Shown piece after piece: positions 1-5,098 of a stretch of DNA of 6,290 bases. The number at the start of each line of letters is the position of its first letter. Position 1 is the stretch's first letter. Under the pieces are notes generated by a model, which was given only the letters and a program-made list of their open reading frames with translations, searched no databases and was not told the origin of the DNA. The DNA is from G039029935 sp039029935 (GTDB lineage Bacteria > Chloroflexota > Anaerolineae > Caldilineales > Caldilineaceae), in NCBI GenBank assembly GCA_039029935.1, contig JBCCFC010000837.1, forward strand, positions 1-6,290. The letters run 5' to 3'. The position numbers and the translations under genes were made by a program.

Positions 1-550
1 GCCCAAGTGCGTGGATGGAGCCAGCAGGCACAAACACGACATCACCTGTCTGTACAGGCACATAGTGCAGCCAATCTTCACAGCGTTCTGCTGCCAATGC
101 CTCGGCAAAGGCTTCACGCGTGACACCGGACTTGAATCCATAGACTATTTTACTTTCCGGTTCGGCATGGAGAATGACCCACATTTCGGTTTTGCCCAAG
201 TCGTTTTCATTGGCTAACCCATAGGCGTCGTCAGGATGAACCTGTACTGAGAGCCAGCGGTTAGCGTCGAGCAATTTAATCAACAGTGGGAACCGTCCCT
301 GCTCTAGGGCCGCTTGGTTACGTGTACCCACTAGCTCTACGCCAAACTGTTCCTGCACTTGACCCAGTGTCTGCCCTTGCAGTGGGCCCGCCGCAACTGT
401 ACTCGACCCGTTGGCATGGGCCGCAATCTCCCAACTTTCGGCCACAATACCATCGGGAATGGTCCGCCCCAAAGCTGTTTCGAGACGACGGCCGCCCCAG
501 ATATAGTCTTTAAAAATCGGCTCAAATGCCAGTGGATATAGTTGACTCAT
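1..550 (-). CDS. manA: Mannose-6-phosphate isomerase, class I (partial, C-terminus beyond left edge)
   Basis: Interconverts mannose 6-phosphate and fructose 6-phosphate in the cytoplasm, linking glycolysis to mannose use and GDP-mannose precursors. I translated 183 codons from the ATG at 550-548; the frame stays open to the left edge, so the 3' part is missing. The N-terminus reads YPLAFEPIFKDYIWGGRRLE, the usual opening of type I isomerases. The cupin-type zinc site is visible: SVQVHPDD gives Gln103 and His105, GKTEMW gives Glu122, and PAGSIHALG gives His180. All four expected metal ligands are therefore present. The family's short Bacillus-like form is about 315-360 residues, so roughly half is seen. 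The start is supported by an AAGGG at 564-560 and by the conserved sequence beginning within five residues. It lies 12 bases after the AI-2E gene and is probably co-transcribed with it. Family assignment is firm; the in vivo direction of the reaction is not known. Confidence 0.95.
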   Translation of the reverse strand, partial: MSQLYPLAFEPIFKDYIWGGRRLETALGRTIPDGIVAESWEIAAHANGSSTVAAGPLQGQTLGQVQEQFGVELVGTRNQAALEQGRFPLLIKLLDANRWLSVQVHPDDAYGLANENDLGKTEMWVILHAEPESKIVYGFKSGVTREAFAEALAAERCEDWLHYVPVQTGDVVFVPAGSIHALG

Positions 551-559
551 TGAGTATTA

Positions 560-564
560 CCCTT
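560..564 (-). promoter_or_regulatory. Shine-Dalgarno sequence of manA
   Basis: The minus strand reads AAGGG nine bases before the manA ATG. Its two A residues are the last two bases of the TAA stop (565-563) of the upstream AI-2E gene. Ribosomes finishing that gene would therefore stop on the manA binding site, which favours translational coupling. Inference from position only. Confidence 0.6.
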
Positions 565-2050
565 ACCTTTTTTTGCGATTGCGACGTGCGTTTCGTTGCT
601 TTTTGGTTGTATTCTGAGTGGATTTAGGCTGCGTGTTGTTTGCCGCCTTTTCTGAGATCTCTTCTCGCGCAAGGGCTGTTTCTTCTTGACGAGGAGATGG
701 GGCAAACCACCCCTGTACGCGGTGCCATCCCCGTTGCCAAGCGGGTGCATTGGCATCCCGCAACGCTCTCGATTGCTCGTCACGAAGATGTCTCGGTGGG
801 TTAGGAAATGGGTCGAGGTCAAACATTTTGCGCCATGCATATCCACCCACCAGTTGGATGGTGGCAACAACGGGTGCAGCCAAGATCGCGCCCAGAATAC
901 CTGCCAGTGCTGCGCCCATGAAAACGCTGATCATGACCACCAACGGATGCAAATCAAGTGCATCACCCACAATGCGCGGCACCAGTAGGCTGTTTTCAAG
1001 CTGCTGGATGGCAAACATGACCGCACCGATGAGTAGTGCATAGTTGAGGGCAGAGAGCTGTAAATAGTTTTCGGGCTGGAAAAAGGCGACGAGAATTGCT
1101 GCGGCTGTACCAATGACAGGGCCAAGGATGGGCAAGAACTCGAGCAAACCGGAGAGCAGTCCCAACGCTAAGGCATTATTGACACCCAATGCCAATAGAC
1201 ATGCACTGACGATGACACCGATGACCAGTCCTAAAATGACCTGTCCGCGTAGATAGGAGTTCCAGATGCGCACAAATTCATCAACCAGTCGGTCGGCATC
1301 TTTGCGATAGCCAGGCTGATGCGCCAAGTCGCTGATAAAGTTGTCAAAACGGGGCAAGTCTGTGGCGATATAAATCGAGATAATAAAGATGAATAATCCT
1401 TGGCTAACGACATTGAGCGTTGCCTGTGCAAACTGTGTTGCCAGCGAACCACCACGGCTAAAGATGGGTTCGATAAGGCTGAGTACTTGGCTGACCAACG
1501 ACTCCAAATTGAGATTAAATTGGAGGGATGCCAGGTCAATGTTGAGCGCATCTAATATCCGACCGACACTAATATCAAATGTCCCAATAGAGAACTTTCG
1601 TGATGGCATAGATTCAGTCAGATAGGCGGTAAAGGTTTGAATATTGGTGGCGGCCTGTGTGAGCAGGTCTGGGAATTGCGCTGATAAAATTGTAAATTGG
1701 TTCAGTGCCAACGAGACCAGTGCAAAGATACCACCAATCCCCAACCCTAACAGGATAAAATAGGTCAACAGCACCGAGTTGCTGCGATTGAAGCCAAGAC
1801 GATTTTGGACAAGTTTAATCAGTGGTGTGAGTAGATAGGCAATCAACAAGGCAACAACAACGGTGGTCCACAGTGATTGGAACCGCCAGATGACCAACCC
1901 CACCAAAAAGAGGCTCGTCAACCCAACCAGTGCCTTGGTGGTTTGGCTCCAAGGAGGCGAGTCGATTTCGTGATCATAGGTGTCAAGTTCGGCTTGAATT
2001 TGTTTGTCGCCAGCAGTTGAGCTGGCTGTGTCTTTGGGCTTTTTTGCCAT
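563..2050 (-). CDS. AI-2E family transporter (PerM/YdiK/TqsA-like membrane protein)
   Basis: A 495-residue integral membrane protein of the AI-2E transporter family (formerly UPF0118). Characterised members include TqsA, linked to autoinducer-2 export, and family proteins that act as ion antiporters, so the substrate here cannot be named. Hydrophobic segments are seen at about residues 40-56, 59-82, 92-115, 212-230, 270-290, 293-325, 335-350 and 368-402, with a large soluble stretch at about 116-211. Family hallmarks are present: YLRGQ at 266-270, EFLPILGPVIG at 304-314, and ENSLLVPRIVGDALDLHPL at 352-370 followed by a Gly/Ala-rich last helix. The N-terminal 38 residues are hydrophilic. The tail after about 405 is polar and ends very basic (KKQRNARRNRKKR), so it is probably cytoplasmic. 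The ATG at 2050 has only a weak GGA six bases upstream. The gene follows a repeat element and precedes manA by 12 bases. Confidence 0.93.
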   Translation of the reverse strand: MAKKPKDTASSTAGDKQIQAELDTYDHEIDSPPWSQTTKALVGLTSLFLVGLVIWRFQSLWTTVVVALLIAYLLTPLIKLVQNRLGFNRSNSVLLTYFILLGLGIGGIFALVSLALNQFTILSAQFPDLLTQAATNIQTFTAYLTESMPSRKFSIGTFDISVGRILDALNIDLASLQFNLNLESLVSQVLSLIEPIFSRGGSLATQFAQATLNVVSQGLFIFIISIYIATDLPRFDNFISDLAHQPGYRKDADRLVDEFVRIWNSYLRGQVILGLVIGVIVSACLLALGVNNALALGLLSGLLEFLPILGPVIGTAAAILVAFFQPENYLQLSALNYALLIGAVMFAIQQLENSLLVPRIVGDALDLHPLVVMISVFMGAALAGILGAILAAPVVATIQLVGGYAWRKMFDLDPFPNPPRHLRDEQSRALRDANAPAWQRGWHRVQGWFAPSPRQEETALAREEISEKAANNTQPKSTQNTTKKQRNARRNRKKR

Positions 2051-2071
2051 GATATGTCCAATCTTTTGATA

Positions 2072-2189
2072 GTAACACAGGCATCCTACCTGTTGTGACG
2101 ATTGTGTGACGACGATTGTGTGACGACGATTGTGTAGCGACGATTGTGTGACGACGATTGTATAGCGACAGGCAGGATGCCTGTGTTAC
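2072..2189. repeat. Compound inverted/tandem intergenic repeat (REP- or MITE-like)
   Basis: Two 22-base arms, 2072-2093 and 2168-2189, are reverse complements with 21 of 22 positions matching; the single difference is at 2088. Each arm also contains its own dyad: ACAGGCA-GGA-TGCCTGT (2168-2184) is a perfect 7-base stem with a 3-base loop, and ACAGGCA-TCC-TACCTGT (2077-2093) is the same with one mismatch. The 74 bases between the arms are mainly 14-base tandem units. The element starts one base after the helicase stop codon and ends 21 bases before the transporter ATG, filling most of the gap. No transposase is present and no target-site duplication is obvious. Transcribed from the helicase, the arms could form a long hairpin, but no U-tract follows, so a classical terminator is unlikely. 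It could be a mobilised palindromic repeat, an mRNA stabiliser, or a protein-binding array. Confidence 0.85.
2091..2160. repeat. 14-base tandem repeat, five copies
   Basis: Five contiguous 14-base units: TGTTGTGACGATTG, then TGTGACGACGATTG twice, TGTAGCGACGATTG, and TGTGACGACGATTG again. Three copies are identical; the first and fourth differ in a few bases. A sixth degenerate start, TATAGCGAC (2161-2169), runs into the right inverted arm. Units are adjacent with no spacers. The period of 14 is not a multiple of three, so this is not protein-coding repetition. Confidence 0.9.
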
Positions 2190-2190
2190 C

Positions 2191-4851
2191 TTACAGTTTC
2201 TCCAACCCCGCCATCGAGGCCGACAATGTTTTGATGCCAACACCAGGGAAGGCCACCGTGACCTCTTCATCATCCACTGTGACAACGCTTTCCACAACTG
2301 TGCCTACACCAAATACGCTGTGCTTCACACTTTCCATGCGCTTGAACTGTGCGGGACGACTATTGGATGGGCTGACACGTGATCCACCGCGAATTTCCGC
2401 ACGTTGTCTATTGGTACGAGGTCCGGTCGATGACGATTCAGGACGAGACCTACGTCGTTGGCTGCCACCTGATGAGCTACCCGATGAGCCACCAGATGCG
2501 CCACTAGATGATCCACCCGGCGTCCAATAATTTGCAGATGACCCTTGGTTCCCTGCGTGTTGATTTTGACGATTGGCTCGGCGGCGGCTGTCGCTCTCGC
2601 CCAGATTACCGGACTCAGATTGCCAGTTATAGCTGCGTTTTTGTGTCTGTGACCGTTGACCACGCTTGCGATAGTTGTGGTTATAATCACCACCATCGCT
2701 GCCACCACTGCCCCAGCTACTGGTGTTACTACGACTAGAACCACCAGAATCCCAAGAAGTTGCGCGCTGATAGGTATCTTGCTGGCGTTTCTGCTTGTTG
2801 ACCATGCCCGATAGCAACTCGGTCGGTATCTCATCGAGGAATTGACTGGGCAATTGCAAGTGGGCATCGCCCCAGACTGTGCGCTGATAGGTGTGGGTAA
2901 GATAGAGTCGTCGTTTGGCACGTGTAATGCCCACATAGCAGAGCCGACGCTCCTCCTCCAAGTCCTCCGGATCACCGCTCTGCAAGCTGCGGCTATGGGG
3001 CAGCAGTCCTTCCTCCAGCCCCGTCATAAAGACCGCCGGGAACTCTAGCCCTTTGGCCGTGTGCAGCGTCATCAATGTCACCGCACCGCTGCCTTCCTCG
3101 ACCTGATCGGCATCGCTGACCAAGCTGACTTCCTCCAGAAACATCGACAGTGGTGTTTGCTCTGGCTGCATGTCGGGCATCCCTTGACGATACTGTGCGG
3201 CCACGCTGCGCAACTCCTGCAAGTTCTCAAAGCGTTCCTCGCCTTCATCCGTGCCATCACGCAGGACATCGACATAACCCGTGTCATAAAGGATGCGGTC
3301 GAGCAGGTCGGCAACGGTGGTGAACTGGCTCTGCGCCACCACATCCATCCAACTTTCCAGTAATGTAATAAACTTGACCAGTGCCGTTTGGCTGCGCTTG
3401 GCAATGGATGGGGCCGTGTACGCACCTTCAGGTAACACAATGCCTCGTGATTTGCCAACCTTGTCTGGCCCATGCCGCAGCACACTCAGGGCCGCTGTGG
3501 GTTGCAGCCCAATGCTGGCCGCCCATGATTTAAGCGAGGCGTAGGTTTTCAGCCCGATGCCCCGTGTGGGGACATTGATGATGCGGTCGAGTGCCACTGT
3601 GTCCGCCGGGTTGTTGACCAGTCGCAAGTAGCCCAGTGCATCCTTGATCTCTTTGCGTTCATAGAAGCGCGTTGCCCCCACCAACTTGTGGCGAAGTTGT
3701 CGTCGTACAAAGGTCTCTTCCAGCGCACGGCTCTGCGCATTGGTGCGATACATCACAGCGAAATCACCCAGCGAAAACTCGCGAGTTCGAGCAAGCCGTT
3801 CAATCTCATCACAGATATACGACGCCTCTTCCATTTCATTGTACGCTTCATGCAGATAGACCGGGATGCCATGTCCATTGTCGGTATGTAGCTGTTTGGG
3901 CGTGCGGTTGCGGTTATTTTGGATGACGGCATTGGCAACGTCAAGGATCATCTGCGTACTGCGATAATTTTGCTCCAGCAGGATAACCGTCGCCTCTGGA
4001 TAGCTGTCACGGAAACGGATGACATTGCGGTAGTCGGCACCGCGAAAACGGTAGATCGACTGATCCTCGTCACCGACACAGAAGATGTTGCGGTTGTCGG
4101 TCGGTGAACCTGCCATGTATTTGAGCAGGCTATACTGTGCCGTGTTGGTATCCTGAAACTCGTCCACGAGCAGATATGGCCACTTCTGCTGATATTTGAC
4201 CCGTACCTCTTCATTGTTCTTCAAGAGCAGCGTGGTATGCATCAACAGGTCATCAAAATCCATTGCATTGTTATTTTTGAGCGCAACCTGATATTGTTCA
4301 TAAACACGCGTGGCAATTTCTTCAAAGTAGACTTGGGGCTTGCAGTTCTTGGGTGTCACCAACTCATTTTTCTGCGTACTGATGTAGGATTTGATGGCAT
4401 GGGGATTAAAGCGTTTTTCATCCAAGTTCATCTCTGCCAATAGCGCACGGATCAATCCACGCTGGTCGGCGGTGTCGTAGATCACCCAATTGCGCTCAAA
4501 GCCAAGATGTTCGGTTTCTACGCGTAATACCCGCGCACAGAGGTTATGGAATGTGCCAATGGTCACGCCACCCAGGCGCGGCTTTTGCCCCGGCAGCGGC
4601 TCGCCAAACTTGCCATCAAAGAGCCGTTCGACGCGTTCGCCCATCTCCCGTGCTGCTTTGTTGGTAAAAGTTACTGCAAGGATGTTCCAAGGTGCAACGC
4701 CCGCCTCCTCAATCATGTAGGCAATGCGGCGTGTGAGGACACCCGTTTTGCCGGAGCCAGGGCCAGCTAATACGAGTACAGGCCCTTGGACGGTTTGGAC
4801 GGCCTGTGTCTGTTGTGGATTGAGATTTTGTAAGATTGGTGATTGTGTCAT
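2191..4851 (-). CDS. pcrA: UvrD/PcrA-type superfamily 1A DNA helicase
   Basis: An 886-residue ATP-dependent 3'-5' DNA helicase/translocase of the UvrD/PcrA/Rep group, cytoplasmic, acting in excision and mismatch repair, replication-fork maintenance and displacement of RNA polymerase or recombinase. Motifs in order: Q-motif LNPQQTQAV (10-18), Walker A AGPGSGKT (29-36), Ia AVTFTNKAAREM (59-70), TFHNLCARVLR (100-110), Walker B LLVDEFQDTN (227-236), III GDEDQSIYRFRGAD (260-273), IV EQNYRST (293-299), V VTLMTLHTAKGLEFPAVF (591-608), VI RRLCYVGITRAKRRLYLTH (635-653). Motif III has Phe where PcrA has the DNA-stacking Trp. Residues 842-886 (KHSVFGVGTVVE...VAFPGVGIKTLSAS...LEKL) match the Tudor-like C-terminal module of PcrA/UvrD. 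The protein is about 160 residues longer than typical PcrA/UvrD; almost all the excess is a Gly/Ser/Arg/Asn/Gln-rich linker at about 685-838. The ATG is supported by AAAGG six bases upstream. PcrA is favoured over UvrD or Rep, but the symbol is a family-level choice. Confidence 0.95.
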   Translation of the reverse strand: MTQSPILQNLNPQQTQAVQTVQGPVLVLAGPGSGKTGVLTRRIAYMIEEAGVAPWNILAVTFTNKAAREMGERVERLFDGKFGEPLPGQKPRLGGVTIGTFHNLCARVLRVETEHLGFERNWVIYDTADQRGLIRALLAEMNLDEKRFNPHAIKSYISTQKNELVTPKNCKPQVYFEEIATRVYEQYQVALKNNNAMDFDDLLMHTTLLLKNNEEVRVKYQQKWPYLLVDEFQDTNTAQYSLLKYMAGSPTDNRNIFCVGDEDQSIYRFRGADYRNVIRFRDSYPEATVILLEQNYRSTQMILDVANAVIQNNRNRTPKQLHTDNGHGIPVYLHEAYNEMEEASYICDEIERLARTREFSLGDFAVMYRTNAQSRALEETFVRRQLRHKLVGATRFYERKEIKDALGYLRLVNNPADTVALDRIINVPTRGIGLKTYASLKSWAASIGLQPTAALSVLRHGPDKVGKSRGIVLPEGAYTAPSIAKRSQTALVKFITLLESWMDVVAQSQFTTVADLLDRILYDTGYVDVLRDGTDEGEERFENLQELRSVAAQYRQGMPDMQPEQTPLSMFLEEVSLVSDADQVEEGSGAVTLMTLHTAKGLEFPAVFMTGLEEGLLPHSRSLQSGDPEDLEEERRLCYVGITRAKRRLYLTHTYQRTVWGDAHLQLPSQFLDEIPTELLSGMVNKQKRQQDTYQRATSWDSGGSSRSNTSSWGSGGSDGGDYNHNYRKRGQRSQTQKRSYNWQSESGNLGESDSRRRANRQNQHAGNQGSSANYWTPGGSSSGASGGSSGSSSGGSQRRRSRPESSSTGPRTNRQRAEIRGGSRVSPSNSRPAQFKRMESVKHSVFGVGTVVESVVTVDDEEVTVAFPGVGIKTLSASMAGLEKL

Positions 4852-4857
4852 GTATGG

Positions 4858-4862
4858 CCTTT
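4858..4862 (-). promoter_or_regulatory. Shine-Dalgarno of the helicase, overlapping the upstream stop codon
   Basis: The minus strand reads AAAGG six bases before the helicase ATG. Its first two bases are part of the TAA (4863-4861) that ends the 30-codon reading frame. This fixes the helicase start at 4851 and suggests translational coupling if the small frame is translated. Confidence 0.65.
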
Positions 4863-4953
4863 ATGAAAGTTTATATAAACGTATCGGTATCTGCTGCTGA
4901 AATAACTCAAAGTCTCGCTCTGTCGTAATGGCCGTATCAATGATAACTTTCAT
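4861..4953 (-). CDS. Possible 30-residue leader peptide upstream of the helicase
   Basis: An ATG at 4953 opens a frame of 30 codons ending in TAA at 4863-4861, nine bases before the helicase ATG. It starts MKVIIDTAITTERDFELF and ends IRLYKLS. A good ribosome-binding sequence, AAAGGGA, lies six bases before its ATG, which is the main reason to list it. I do not recognise the peptide: no signal sequence, no metal-binding Cys/His cluster and no clear membrane segment are visible. The opening MKVIIDT resembles the first strand of PIN-like folds, but 30 residues is far too short for a domain. It may be a leader peptide coupling translation to the helicase, a decayed remnant of a longer gene, or chance. 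Its first nine bases and its last bases are reverse complements, so the reading frame is enclosed by a possible stem. Confidence 0.4.
   Translation of the reverse strand: MKVIIDTAITTERDFELFQQQIPIRLYKLS
4863..4953. repeat. 9-base inverted repeat enclosing the small reading frame
   Basis: ATGAAAGTT at 4863-4871 and AACTTTCAT at 4945-4953 are perfect reverse complements separated by 73 bases. In the minus-strand transcript the first arm is the start codon region of the small reading frame (codons M-K-V), and the second covers its last codons, ending immediately before the helicase Shine-Dalgarno sequence. Neighbouring bases do not extend the stem. A 9-base AT-rich match over a loop this long is weak on its own, so a regulatory role is speculative. 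Confidence 0.45.
4869..4880. repeat. Perfect 12-base palindrome upstream of the helicase
   Basis: GTTTATATAAAC is identical to its own reverse complement, and its centre is about 24 bases before the helicase ATG. It lies within the last codons of the small reading frame. It has the symmetry expected of a dimeric repressor site, but it is AT-only except at the ends and I cannot match it to a known operator. Confidence 0.5.
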
Positions 4954-4982
4954 GATTGTTCCCTTTGCTATTCTCTTTGTTG

Positions 4983-4988
4983 CTTATA
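4983..4988 (-). promoter_or_regulatory. Candidate -10 box for the small frame and helicase
   Basis: The minus strand reads TATAAG, five of six matches to TATAAT, about 30 bases before the small frame's ATG. The region 17 bases further upstream reads AAAATT, a poor -35. The surrounding stretch is AT-rich and non-coding, and is the most reasonable place for a promoter for this transcription unit. Weak evidence. Confidence 0.2.
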
Positions 4989-5044
4989 ATCGTAGTCAGA
5001 TTCATAATTTTACGACACTCCTCTCCTTCTCGTTTTTTTTAAAC

Positions 5045-5088
5045 CGCAGAGGCCGCAAAATTTCTGCGCCCTCTGCGCTCACTGCGAT
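5045..5088. repeat. TCTGCG-type intergenic repeat with hairpin potential
   Basis: CGCAGAGG (5045-5052) pairs perfectly with CCTCTGCG (5070-5077). Inside, CGCA (5054-5057) pairs with TGCG (5065-5068) after one C-C mismatch, leaving a 7-base loop. The right half also reads as three 9-base units, TTCTGCGCC, CTCTGCGCT, CACTGCGAT (5062-5088). The element begins 10 bases past the sulfatase stop codon and could slow or end its transcription. On the minus strand, however, the stem is followed by GTTTAAAAAAAA rather than a U-tract, so it is not a canonical intrinsic terminator. From memory, similar short CTCTGCG repeats are dispersed in Chloroflexota and other environmental bacterial genomes; copy number here cannot be checked. 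Confidence 0.6.
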
Positions 5089-5098
5089 TAATTTTACT

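Noticed and set aside
2091..2160. CRISPR array
   Set aside because: The 14-base units are directly adjacent with no spacers, too short for CRISPR repeats, and no cas gene is present.
2072..2189. Rho-independent terminator of the helicase gene
   Set aside because: The arms can pair, but the loop is 74 bases and the minus-strand sequence after the stem is ACTATCAAAAG, without a U-tract.
1983..2297. 104-codon minus-strand frame crossing the repeat element
   Set aside because: It joins the helicase 3' end, the repeat and the transporter 5' end in the wrong frame; its repeated peptide simply reflects the 14-base units.
2325..2975. 216-codon alternative frame on the minus strand and overlapping plus-strand frames in the helicase 3' region
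   Set aside because: They arise from the low-complexity helicase linker read in other frames; the helicase frame has continuous motifs and a matching C-terminal module.
4861..4953. PIN-domain toxin or antitoxin fragment, from the MKVIIDT opening
   Set aside because: Only 30 residues, with no further acidic active-site pattern and no partner gene; the similarity is limited to a common strand-like start.
4852..5098. LexA-type SOS box upstream of the helicase
   Set aside because: I looked for GAAC-N4-GTTC or CTG-N10-CAG-like dyads and found none; the GTTTATATAAAC palindrome does not match either pattern.
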